Source of the DNA: Stentor roeselii | Lineage: Eukaryota > Ciliophora > Heterotrichea > Heterotrichida > Stentoridae | Direction: 5' to 3' | Length of the DNA stretch: 63,183 nucleotides | Assembly (NCBI GenBank): GCA_006503475.1 | Contig: RSEH01000270.1 | Span: forward strand, 1 to 63,183 | Position numbers and translations under genes: made by a program | Notes under the pieces: generated by a model | Database searches by the model: none | What the model was told of the DNA's origin: nothing | Seen by the model: only the letters and a program-made list of their open reading frames with translations | In this document: one piece after another, positions 10,930 to 19,401 of the stretch | Numbering within the stretch: position 1 is the first letter of the stretch | Layout of the letters: each line of letters opens with the position of its first letter

Positions 10930-11310
10930 AAAGGTAAATGAGGAAAAGGAGGAAATTCACAATATCAAAGAAAAAGCAAGCACCTACCTCGAAATCTACA
11001 AAATCTGGCCTACAGTTCCCAGTAGGAAGAATTCATGGACATCTCAAGGAAAGGATGATGATCAGAAATTGAGTAGGAGCGACTGCGACAATATAAACTG
11101 GAGCTGTTTAGAGTATCTCACTGCTGAAATACGAGAACTCGCAGGATGTACCAGTAAAGATTTGAAGGACTAGAGAATTAGTCCTAGGCATATACAACTA
11201 GCGATTCGAGGTTATGAAGAACTGGATAATTTGATTAAAGCGAGGGGGAGTGATTCCTCATATTCATAAAAGCCTTCTTTTTTTACATAAGGAAAAAGGT
11301 TCAGATTCTT
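10930..11310 (+). pseudogene. Histone H2A.Z pseudogene
   Basis: Translation in shifting frames gives the H2A core in order: SGLQFPVGRIHG, then VGATATI, then [30 protein letters not shown], and finally [10 protein letters not shown]. The RGYEELD..LIKA and [10 protein letters not shown] endings match H2A.Z rather than canonical H2A. Damage includes in-frame TGA and TAA codons in the first half, a one-base deletion just before the EYLTAE block (GTTTAGAG where GTTTTAGAG is expected), a TAG before RISPR, and a further frame shift before the GVIPH tail. No 15-nt intron explains these breaks. It therefore looks like a dead copy, possibly of the functional gene elsewhere. Confidence 0.88.
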
Positions 11311-11774
11311 AATTAGATTCTTGTAAATATGAGCAACTAGTAAATAATATTAAAGTTAATTTAAAGGGTCATTATAGAGTTTTTCGATTTTCTGGTTTGA
11401 TGATTTTATAAATTCTCTCATTATTATAAGTGTATTCTTATTTTGTTAGATACACTTACTAAAATTGTTAGTTAATTTAGAATAAATTTACATGCATGCA
11501 TTATTATTATAATAACGAATATATTTGTTATGAGTTTAAAAATTCAAACTTACAATAAACATGATTTAGATTGAAGTAAATGAATTGCTTTAAAGCTTTT
11601 AGGATTAAAAAGCAGAGAATATACTCGAAATTTTTATTTTATGAATAAATAAATTTTGCTAAGAGAAACTAAGATTTCATCTAAGAATACTTCTTTCATT
11701 CTAATTCAAAAAATTTTGAAAATTCAGAATCTTACCATATTTATTCTGCAAAATTTTAATAAATGTCAATATAC

Positions 11775-12180
11775 CCTCTTAGAATTACAATATCTGATCC
11801 CATGTCAAAAAGTGATTAATATCACATCATAAAGAAAACAAGATTAGAATTCAGCATCGAAATAGCAGAAATGATCGATGCGAAGGTGAAGAATTTAGAG
11901 ATAGTGTATGTGAAGAATTATGAAATTTCAAGTTATATCATAAAGGAATATTATATTTTATAGTCAAGGTAACAGGAGGAAACGGGCCATTATTTACAAC
12001 TAAATATAGAATTTTAAACACTGAGATACAAAGATATAACTGGATGAATAATTTTTGGAGAAAATTTGGGACTATTATTCAAGCAGCAGAGGTGGTTTAT
12101 ATGATGATTCCTGTTAAACCTTTAGAATTGGCTGAAATGGCCGTGTTATCTTGGAGGAAAAAAATAAAAAAGATAGGCTA
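11775..12180 (+). pseudogene. Possible relic of a PX-domain (SNX1-like) gene
   Basis: Fragments in shifting frames resemble a PX domain: ITISDPMSK (compare the SDP start of Vps5-type PX domains), then KVTGGNGPLFTTKYR, then RYNWMNNFWRKF, then an IPVKPLE stretch that could equal the IPPLP loop. Several stops and frame changes interrupt it. The similarity is by eye only and could be chance; it does not look like a recent copy of the intact sorting nexin at 6689-8146. Confidence 0.3.
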
Positions 12181-12774
12181 ATTCCTATTTAGTATAAAGA
12201 GAATTCTGTAATTTGGAAAGCCAGGGTAGGATAGGGATTATTAATTTTCTATTTTAGTTAGTATATGATAAATTACTTCATGATAAGCAATAAAGTATCT
12301 CTAGAATGAAAATCTACTTAATATAACAATATTCATTCTAGCCACCTTTCTGAAATCATGCGATAACTAAACTATGCATCAGTAATTAATATAGCCTTTC
12401 ATTAGGCAACATGCATAATGTTTTCATTATATTTTTAACTTGATTATGTAATTAATTTACAAATATGATTAAAGCCGTAATTAAATTGGTTATTTTTCAT
12501 CTTTCTTTTAATTTAAAATTAAATCTAGTTTTAATCAATTGAAAATATAAGAATTCATACTCAATAAAATCAATAATGAAAAAAATTTGTGTAAAGGGGT
12601 TACAAACAAAAAAATGCTATATAGAAGCTTAAAATAAAACCTAATAAAAAATCTAAATAATTCTCAAATAAAGTCTCAAGTTAATATTTTCTTGTCTCTC
12701 TTTATCCAATAGTCAAAGTAAACTTTCGTTTGGTAAAAGTTGAAATTTTACATGATTCAAAATGATTATAAAAT

Positions 12775-13347
12775 ATGTTTAAGAACACTTTTCAATCTGG
12801 GTTCTTATCCATCCTATACAGCATAGGTGCTAAACCTTTGCAAATTTGGGACAAAAGTGTTCGAAATGGTCATATTAAAAGGATAACTGATACTGATATC
12901 CAAAGTTCAGTACTGGAAATTATGGGAACAAACGTCTCAACTACCTTCATCACTTGCCCAGCAGACCCAAACCAGACCCTAGGAATAAAGCTTCCCTTTT
13001 TAGTCATGATAATCAAAAACTTAAAGAAATACTTCACATTCGAGGTCCAAGTTTTAGATGACAAAAACATTCGCAGAAGGTTTCGAGCTTCAAACTACCA
13101 GAGTACCACCCGAGTCAAGCCTTTTATTTGCACGATGCCCATGAGACTTGACGAAGGGTGGAATCAAATTCAATTTAATTTATCTGATTTCACTCGAAGG
13201 GCTTACGGGACTAACTATATAGAAACTTTAAGGGTCCAGCTTCACGCAAACTGTAGACTGAGAAGGATTTACTTCTCTGATCGGCTTTATTCGGAAGAAG
13301 AACTTCCGCCTGAGTTTAAACTGTTTTTACCACTGCAAAAGCAATAG
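12775..13347 (+). CDS. CFAP20: Cilia- and flagella-associated protein 20
   Basis: The 190-residue, single-exon protein is recognisable from end to end: [18 protein letters not shown] at the start, then [37 protein letters not shown] and [17 protein letters not shown] at the end. CFAP20 (BUG22) is an inner-junction protein that joins the A and B tubules of doublet microtubules in cilia, and in ciliates also affects basal bodies and tubulin modification. Length and sequence are almost invariant across eukaryotes, so confidence is very high. The start is the first ATG. It is followed by 230 bp containing a G/T-rich tract before the COMMD4 stop. Confidence 0.98.
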   Translation: MFKNTFQSGFLSILYSIGAKPLQIWDKSVRNGHIKRITDTDIQSSVLEIMGTNVSTTFITCPADPNQTLGIKLPFLVMIIKNLKKYFTFEVQVLDDKNIRRRFRASNYQSTTRVKPFICTMPMRLDEGWNQIQFNLSDFTRRAYGTNYIETLRVQLHANCRLRRIYFSDRLYSEEELPPEFKLFLPLQKQ

Positions 13348-13576
13348 GAAGTTAGATAAGCGATCGAATAGATTAACTTTTGATGGTGAACTGCTGGGTA
13401 AACTGGGAGGAGGAATTTTAAGGGTTTTTTAGTTTGTATGAGGTAATTTGGGAGAATTTAAGTAGATTTAAACTTTTCATTCCCTTTCAAATTTACGCTG
13501 ATTGTTGTTTAACTAAAATCTTGATATTTCTGATTCAAAAATATTAAATTCTAACATCCATTCAACTTAATTCAAC

Positions 13577-14182
13577 CTAAGAATCCCTAACTTGAAGCCT
13601 CTGCATGATATCTTTAGCTCTAAGCAGTTCATGGGCCAATAAGTTAATCTGAGCAGAGCTCATAACAAGTGGTTGCTCACCTCGATCAGTTCTAACCTTC
13701 ATAGATGCAAAAGTGTTTCTAGTAACCAAATCATAATCAACTTTCCAATCAATTTTCTGAAACCTGTTGACTATCTATTCCTTACTCCTAACAAACGTCT
13801 TCTGCAATTCCAAGTTCATAGCCGAGAAATTCTCAGCATAAACCTTTCCAAGCGAGACCGCATTTTCCTGAGGAATTCCAAGTTGTGCTATTTCTTCACT
13901 TAAAACATTAGAACTAACATCAAACTTGCAAGCAGAGGTGAAAATAAAATGAACAGCAGCAAAAGCCGATTGTATTTCATCTCGATTTAATCCTGAATCA
14001 GCCGACATTTTCCAAGCTTTTTGCAAGTCAAAGTCAAGCCGAGCGATTTTCTTAGCAATTTGAAGTGAAATGAGTTTAATTCTGACAGAGTTCTAATTAA
14101 ATCTTACAAGTCTCGATAACATGTTGACTTCTGAGAAGAACCACTCAGGAGGTTCGATGTCTCCACAGAACTTAAACCGCAT
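13577..14182 (-). CDS. COMMD4: COMM domain-containing protein 4
   Basis: Three exons joined by two 15-nt introns (14093-14107 and 13771-13785) give 191 residues. The protein starts MRFKFCGDIEPPEWFFSEV, the N-terminal signature of COMMD4, has the helical HN domain, and ends with the COMM domain (about 115-190, WKVDYDLVTRNTF). COMMD4 is one of the ten subunits of the Commander complex, which works with the CCC and retriever assemblies in recycling endosomal membrane proteins. Without splicing, each intron inserts an in-frame TAG. The start is only 27 bp from the divergent start of the DHHC gene at 14210. Confidence 0.95.
13771..13785 (-). other. 15-nt intron 2 of COMMD4
   Basis: GTAAGGAATAGATAG, phase 1. 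Removal restores the COMM domain (TFVR-INRFQKIDWKVD). Confidence 0.94.
14093..14107 (-). other. 15-nt intron 1 of COMMD4
   Basis: GTAAGATTTAATTAG, phase 0, with A at position 10. Removal joins SRL to NSVRIKL. Confidence 0.93.
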
Positions 14183-14209
14183 TATTAATTATATTCCACA
14201 TTATATACA
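14183..14209. promoter_or_regulatory. 27-bp bidirectional intergenic spacer (COMMD4/DHHC)
   Basis: Only 27 AT-rich bases separate the two divergent ATGs. Any shared promoter must lie within this stretch or inside the coding regions. Confidence 0.6.
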
Positions 14210-15088
14210 ATGAGTACTATTGTAAGGAACTCGGGCTTTTCCCTGCCGCTTAACTCTCAGCAAGTTGCCAGTTGGTGTGTTGCTTTGTTCAATTTGCTTA
14301 TGAGTGCCGTGATTTTTATGCCGACTCTATCGTTGGATGGTCAGGTAGTCTTTAATTAGGTCGCTTTTGGAATAATTTTTTACATTTCACAGTTTTTGGT
14401 TGTGGTTTTCGCCGCCATCGCCACTTATATTAACCCTGCTGACCCCTTTGTTAAGGCGAAGGCTAATTCTAATGAAGCTATGGAATGTGAGATTGGACAG
14501 TCTATTTGTACTATTTGCAACTCGGTTATTTCTAATCAAAGTAAACATTGTGGAGCTTGTAATAAATGTGTGGACGCCTTCGACCACCATTGTAAATGGC
14601 TAAACAACTGCATAGGAGTCCAAAATTACAAATATTTTATCGCCCTTCTTTGGAGCTTGGAGATAAATATCATAATTCTGTTGATCTTTTCAATAGTTCT
14701 ATTTAGCGACTACAGCACTAACTTTGATTCATTCTCAGAAAGAGTAGAAAATCCTGAAGTTTATATCGCATTTATTGCTCTTACCTTCTTCGATTCGATT
14801 TTTGTGCTTATTGGATGTTCTTATCTTATTTTTTTTCATACTTATCTCAAGTGCAAAGGCATCAGCACCTTTGACTTCATTCTTTTGAAGAGGGAGAGAA
14901 AGGAAAATAAAGAAAAAGATAAAGGAAACAAGGAAACTGCTAATCAAGACCAAGAACATCGAAGAAAAGATCGAAAAAAAAGTAAGGATGTTGGATCTGC
15001 TACTCCAAGTGATAATTCCAGGGAAGATCTTGGAAGGAAGAAGGCGAAAAAGGATATTGATGATGTTGTCATTCAGTTTGAGGACTAG
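14210..15088 (+). CDS. DHHC palmitoyltransferase (ZDHHC1/11-like)
   Basis: Two exons joined over a 15-nt intron (14345-14359) give 287 residues. Exon 1 supplies the start MSTIVRNSGFSLPLNSQQV and the first membrane segment; the NGWSxPL..Q..W type of start is seen in ZDHHC1/11 relatives. The cysteine-rich domain (about 92-132) has the zinc cysteines CTIC..HCGAC..C and the catalytic DHHC at about 120-123. Two more hydrophobic pairs follow, then a Lys/Glu-rich cytosolic tail. The enzyme S-acylates cysteines of membrane proteins. It shares a 27-bp spacer with COMMD4, and a small gene begins 14 nt after its stop. Confidence 0.93.
14345..14359 (+). other. 15-nt intron of the DHHC gene
   Basis: GTAGTCTTTAATTAG, phase 0. 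Removal joins SLDGQ to VAFGIIF. Confidence 0.93.
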
Positions 15089-15102
15089 AGTTAGATATAA
15101 TA

Positions 15103-15435
15103 ATGGAATTTGATGAAACTTGCATTGAGGGGTCTTCGAAACAAATCTTGTTTGCTACTCCTGTGCAGGTATCTGGGTTTAGGAAAAAGTATTTAAGGTC
15201 TTTGTCGCCGAGCATGGCTACCAAAGCATTTAAAAAATCAATGCATGAGTCTAGCAACTTACAAGACATGATAAGTAAACTTCTAACCAGAAGACTAACC
15301 AAATCCAGAGAAGCCAAAAGAGTAAGTTCAATCCAAATGACAAACCCTCTCCCTCGAGTCCGAATGCCTCTAATAAAAAGAAACCGAGTAAAAAAGCTAA
15401 TCTTCAAAGAAAGCCTGCGTCTAAACAACCTGTAA
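15103..15435 (+). CDS. Small basic protein of unknown function
   Basis: 110 residues from the ATG at 15103 (preceded by ATAATAATG), 14 nt after the stop of the palmitoyltransferase. The second half is strongly basic (Arg/Lys-rich) and helix-prone. No membrane segment or recognised domain was seen. It is convergent with the CK2 beta gene (35 bp between stops). A lineage-specific gene is the best guess. Confidence 0.6.
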   Translation: MEFDETCIEGSSKQILFATPVQVSGFRKKYLRSLSPSMATKAFKKSMHESSNLQDMISKLLTRRLTKSREAKRVSSIQMTNPLPRVRMPLIKRNRVKKLIFKESLRLNNL

Positions 15436-15470
15436 TCTAAAACCTTTCCTTCATTAATTCATTAGAAAAA

Positions 15471-16157
15471 TTAATAAACCCTATATTTCGTATCAATCTT
15501 CAAAGAAAACGCTCCTCGTCCATTATGCACTTTAAACCCATAAATCTTCGGACAATATTCCTTATTTTCCTGAATCGGGTACAAAAACGGGAAGTTCTGC
15601 ATCAAAACATGTGGAAAAGACGACCCAAAATACGCTCCATCCAGTTCAATATTCCTGTCCTTCGGGTAATAAACATCCGAACAACGAGGACAAAAGACTT
15701 TAACCCGACTAGTCCGAATTTCATTCGACATTCCAACAGGAATCACATTGTTCTTGTCACATAAGACTCTTGGACATACTCCAAACTTCCCTGATAAGAA
15801 CTTTTCTCTCATTATTGTCAGCCCGATGGGAGTTTGAATGAATCTCGCGTGAATGAGTCCGTAAAGATCTACACAGTTTTGGTAGAGTTCTAAGTACTGA
15901 TCGTTTTGCAAGTCTTCGTCGTCAGGTACTGCACCGTTTAAGATCTGGTAAAGAGCGTCGCTGAAATTAGAGACTTTTGAAGACAGGCCGAAAAAGTTTG
16001 ACTTGTCTTTTAAGAAGTCTTCTGTTACCTCGGCTAGGTAGTCGTGACCTTCTAATGAACAGAACCATTGGGTCCAACATGATTCTCCTGAATTGTTTTC
16101 AACTTCGTTTTCTTCGATGCTGGAACTGTTGGAATCGTCGGAAAAACCTTCAGACAT
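15471..16157 (-). CDS. CSNK2B: Casein kinase II regulatory (beta) subunit
   Basis: The 228-residue protein has a Ser/Asp/Glu-rich N-terminus that looks like a CK2 autophosphorylation site, then the conserved WxxWFCSLEGHDYLAEV-type segment, the GLIHARFI helix, and the zinc finger CPRVLC ... FCPRC (about 128-160) that mediates beta-beta dimerisation. The tail ends in the GFKVHNGRG region that contacts CK2 alpha. It controls substrate choice and stability of the CK2 tetramer. The length is typical (human 215), the start is preceded by ATAAATG, and no intron is needed. Confidence 0.96.
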   Translation of the reverse strand: MSEGFSDDSNSSSIEENEVENNSGESCWTQWFCSLEGHDYLAEVTEDFLKDKSNFFGLSSKVSNFSDALYQILNGAVPDDEDLQNDQYLELYQNCVDLYGLIHARFIQTPIGLTIMREKFLSGKFGVCPRVLCDKNNVIPVGMSNEIRTSRVKVFCPRCSDVYYPKDRNIELDGAYFGSSFPHVLMQNFPFLYPIQENKEYCPKIYGFKVHNGRGAFSLKIDTKYRVY

Positions 16158-16756
16158 TTATTTGAAATTAGAAGGGCTGGGGTTTTGGTTTGGATTTTTT
16201 TTTGGAGGAGTTGGATTTGATGGTTTAGGGGAGAAGGGGAGAAGGTTTTTTGGAATTATGGAAAATTGGATGTTTTTGGTGGGGTTTTTTATTAGATGGA
16301 TTTAGTGGATTTAGGAATTTTTTTAAGTTTTTGAGAAATTTAGGTGGTTGATTTATGTGATAAACAAGTTTAAGATTTTACAGAGATTTTTTATGGTTAG
16401 ATTATAATGATGGTGAAGTGAGATGTGATTAGATTTTGCAGGATTTTTATTTTTATGTTGGTTTTGTATTCTCTGATGACATCTAATTGTTTATGAAGTT
16501 GGAAAAATTTATAAATTTTTCAGTTTTTGAATCTTTTGATAATTCAATATCTATTCCAAGTTTCTTTTTTTTCACTTTTGTATAATTTTGTTATTGACTG
16601 ATATCATAACTTCTAAAAAATTATTATCTTGAACTATATTAAATAGTTCGGATAATGAAAGAAACTAAAAATGATAAACAATAATAATGATAACATCCAA
16701 TAGCTAATAAAAACATTATAAATTCCAAAATTTCAATTTGATTTAAAAATATTATA
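16158..16756. other. Intergenic region with a G/T-rich tract
   Basis: Positions about 16165-16320 are strongly G/T-rich on the + strand (runs such as GGAGGAGTTGGATTTGATGG); this is the upstream side of CK2 beta. 16320-16756 is ordinary AT-rich sequence. No gene was seen. Confidence 0.6.
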
Positions 16757-17293
16757 ATGAATAGTTCAAATGACTCTGAAAGAAGTGACCAAGACTCTCA
16801 AAAAGACTCACAAATTCCCAGCAAAGCCAAGAAAATCTGTACCTACCTAAAATCTCATAAATTTTTAGTATCATCATTGCTATTTTGTCTAATGCTAGTA
16901 CTTTTAATATAGGATTTTATTTTTGCAGCACTGAACAAAGATTCCAACTGCAGTGAAGCAGAAAGGTAAAAAAAATTCAGTGAACTTTTCGAATATTTGC
17001 TTCTTTTCAACACTTTCTCAGTTCTTTTTGTAATGATTATAAAAAAGCTTATTTACGAGTCGCCAACCCGCAGATTGAAATGTGACGATTTCTGCAAATC
17101 GATTATTTTCACATTAATCATGATGAGCTTGTTCCTATTTTCATTAATGACTTACATTCTGCATAAGGATAATTCATCCTGCAGTAGTAAGATATTAGAC
17201 TTCATGTTTGGAATCTTCCTTCTTTATTCTATTTCAATCGCTACTTTCTTCCTCTACTCCTTAAACCACTTCATTTTTTCCTTAAACTTCTGA
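16757..17293 (+). CDS. Four-span membrane protein of unknown function
   Basis: Three exons joined by two 15-nt introns (16898-16912 and 16966-16980) give 168 residues. A Ser/Asp/Gln-rich N-terminal tail (1-30) is followed by four hydrophobic segments separated by short loops, with cysteines in the second and last loops. The layout resembles small tetraspan proteins, but no family motif is present. The stop is TGA followed immediately by TAA. Without splicing the frame is broken by TAG and TAA. It is a real gene by structure, of unknown function. Confidence 0.75.
16898..16912 (+). other. 15-nt intron 1 of the four-span membrane gene
   Basis: GTACTTTTAATATAG, phase 0. Confidence 0.85.
16966..16980 (+). 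other. 15-nt intron 2 of the four-span membrane gene
   Basis: GTAAAAAAAATTCAG, phase 2. Exon 2 is only 53 nt long. Confidence 0.85.
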
Positions 17294-17336
17294 TAAAAAA
17301 TTCTCAAATCGATAACTCTAAATAATTATAATCATC

Positions 17337-18362
17337 ATGGGCCGAAAGTCAAATCAACGCAAAACAGCTAGACCGACGCGGCAAAAGACATCCAACCTTG
17401 AAGACCTGTTGATGACATCTTCAACCTTAGACAGTTTCACCGAGCGTCGATTTTCTCCCGATTCTCTTCGAAGCCTACGTAAAGAGCTAAAAGACGCGAT
17501 AACACAAATATACAGCAAGTTCATCCAAAGGTTCATCCAAATAAAAACCCTGCGCCTAAGTCTATCCGACCCAGAAATCCAGATCCCCGCAGAAGAGTTG
17601 GTGATAGAAAAAAATTACTGTAATGAACTGACACAAAAGGTGAAACAACTAGTTCACCTCGACTCTTTGACTGAAATTTACTACACATTCTGCAAGAGCG
17701 TCATTCACTTCGCCTCACAAGTCGACTCAGAGTTAAAAAGTCTTCCATTGTGCAACTTGACTCGAATGGCCTGCATATTAGAAGCTTATCAAGTGATGTT
17801 AAACTCAGCAAGGGAACTCAGTAAAGTCACAAGCGGGATTTTTGAGAACCAGCCAAGTCACGTCACTTGTGAAACTGTCACGAAACTTGCATTTTTTGAA
17901 TATGTGCTCAAAAATTTTACGATTATTTTCACACAGTGTGAAGAAAATTTGATGGTTTTTAAAGTCAGGATGATTGAAAAAGAACTTCAGGAACTTAGTC
18001 GAATTGTTAATGGACTTAATAGGGATAATCATGCTGGAGCTAAAGTTCTGCCTAGTGTTTGTCAGACTGATAAAAGTTTAGATGAAATTGTCAGCTTTAT
18101 TAATGGAAGGGATGAGAAGAAGAATAGGAGGAGAAGGGTTAGTAAAGCTTCAACTGCTGAAACTTCGGGATCGCCTTCAAGGCATCGATCTTTGGATATG
18201 CTTTGGAGGGATGAAGAGGATCATGGAAATTCAATGGATAATGAAATCAGAGAGTTTCAGGCAAAGTTGGAAAGTGCTGAACCACTGTTAAAGAGACTGA
18301 AACCAAGTTTGTCTGAAGAATGGCTAAAGAAAATAAGAAGTCAAATCATTAAGAGTGATTAA
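17337..18362 (+). CDS. Alpha-helical protein of unknown function
   Basis: 341 residues. The N-terminus is basic and low-complexity (MGRKSNQRKTARPTRQ). The middle (about 55-250) is helix-rich with scattered Cys and Leu but no repeat I can name. A basic RRRR-type patch lies at about 262-270, and the C-terminus forms a charged helix. No known domain was recognised. The start follows 43 nt after the stop of the membrane gene, on the same strand. Confidence 0.75.
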   Translation: MGRKSNQRKTARPTRQKTSNLEDLLMTSSTLDSFTERRFSPDSLRSLRKELKDAITQIYSKFIQRFIQIKTLRLSLSDPEIQIPAEELVIEKNYCNELTQKVKQLVHLDSLTEIYYTFCKSVIHFASQVDSELKSLPLCNLTRMACILEAYQVMLNSARELSKVTSGIFENQPSHVTCETVTKLAFFEYVLKNFTIIFTQCEENLMVFKVRMIEKELQELSRIVNGLNRDNHAGAKVLPSVCQTDKSLDEIVSFINGRDEKKNRRRRVSKASTAETSGSPSRHRSLDMLWRDEEDHGNSMDNEIREFQAKLESAEPLLKRLKPSLSEEWLKKIRSQIIKSD

Positions 18363-18700
18363 TTATTACACTTATATTATTTCGGTTAATTAGGTGTATT
18401 TTATCATTTTCATGTGTTTTGGTCTAGAATATACTTCAAGAAAGTGATTAGGTTGATAAATATAGAAGAAATTAATAAATAAAAAGTGTAATTCAAAATG
18501 AAGCGGAGTAGTCCAAAATATCATCTAAATGCTATATACTGAAATGTATGAGGATGAAATAAGAAAATCACAAAAACCTTCAATAACTAATACACACAAA
18601 ACCATTTAATGATAAAATCACAATATTCATTAAATTGTAATATATACGAAAATCCTTTTATATAACCAACATTTTTTTGGTCGATTAAAGTCTTCAAAGT
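18363..18700. other. Convergent intergenic region
   Basis: About 340 bp of AT-rich sequence between two convergent stops. Nothing recognised. Confidence 0.6.
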
Positions 18701-19054
18701 TTACCCTCTTCTAGCAATAAAGTAATGTTTTTTATCATAAATTCCGCCTGATTTTCTTTTCTGATTAGTTCGAATCCCACTACAAATTTTATCATTTTCT
18801 TTAATTTCTTCATTCTTTGCATCACCTTGTGAGAATTCAGAAGTAAAAATTCTTTCTTCTGCAATTTTTATTTGTTCACTGGAAGATGTTATCATTGAAG
18901 CTCGAAATTTTTCAATATCTGGAGGTTCAAACATCATCCGAATATTTGACTCTTTTAATCTTTCCTTACTTTCTTCCATATCAATGACTTCCAAGTCTTC
19001 TTCATCTTTGGGGACTTGTCCTTGTCCAATACAAGAGCAGTGTTTGCATCCCAT
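18701..19054 (-). CDS. Small protein with an MGCKHCSC acylation-type N-terminus
   Basis: 117 residues. The start MGCKHCSCIG has Gly2 and several nearby cysteines, the pattern of N-myristoylation followed by S-palmitoylation. The rest is acidic and disordered with a basic tail, with no recognised domain. It may be a membrane-tethered signalling or scaffold protein (inference). Its start is only 12 bp from the divergent start of another MGxxC protein at 19067. Confidence 0.7.
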   Translation of the reverse strand: MGCKHCSCIGQGQVPKDEEDLEVIDMEESKERLKESNIRMMFEPPDIEKFRASMITSSSEQIKIAEERIFTSEFSQGDAKNEEIKENDKICSGIRTNQKRKSGGIYDKKHYFIARRG

Positions 19055-19066
19055 TAAGTATTATTA
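19055..19066. promoter_or_regulatory. 12-bp spacer between divergent start codons
   Basis: TAAGTATTATTA lies between two divergent ATGs. It is too small for two conventional promoters, so transcription signals must overlap coding sequence or be extremely compact. Confidence 0.6.
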
Positions 19067-19363
19067 ATGGGAAACAACTGCTGTGGAAATCGTCACAAAA
19101 AACCCGAAAACGACGATCATTCAACCGACTGGACCACCAGAAACACAACAAAAGACTCCCCTTCCACCAAGTCGATTCCACCCTCAATGGAAAAAACAGG
19201 TGAATGTCCCTATTGCAGTTCAAAGATCCAGATTCCGTTTAACCTAAAATACCTAGAATGCAGCCACTGCAAAGAAAAGTCAATGCAAGACGGCTGTACA
19301 ACAACCCTTTACAAGTAACCCTTAATCAGACTTCCACTAGGTCACTGTCTACGTCAGTCCTAA
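19067..19363 (+). CDS. Small zinc-ribbon-like protein with an MGNNCC acylation-type N-terminus
   Basis: A 15-nt intron (19315-19329) gives 93 residues. MGNNCC fits dual acylation (Gly2 myristoylation, Cys5/6 palmitoylation). After a disordered Thr/Ser-rich region comes a probable zinc ribbon, CPYC ... CSHC (about 47-69), followed by further cysteines in the spliced tail (LPLGHCLRQS). Function unknown. It is divergent from another MGxxC gene 12 bp away and followed after 38 bp by a CTD-type phosphatase. A fusion with that phosphatase was considered and rejected because the only joining intron would be 17 nt and lack the GTA start. Confidence 0.72.
19315..19329 (+). other. 15-nt intron of the MGNNCC gene
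   Basis: GTAACCCTTAATCAG, phase 2. It extends the protein by 10 residues. Confidence 0.78.
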
Positions 19364-19401
19364 CACTCGCAAGTCTTCAAATAATAATCTCATGTAATTT
19401 A

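Larger units (their letters stand above)
10535..12774. other. AT-rich region holding decayed genes
   Basis: No intact reading frame was found. Two relics are described separately: histone H2A.Z (about 10930-11310) and a possible PX-domain relic (about 11775-12180). The rest, including 12200-12774 just upstream of CFAP20, shows nothing I recognise. Confidence 0.6.

Noticed and set aside
12775-13347. Possible intron in CFAP20
   Set aside because: The frame aligns end to end with known CFAP20 without insertion.
14396-14398. TTG start for the palmitoyltransferase
   Set aside because: A spliced upstream exon supplies an ATG and the first membrane segment.
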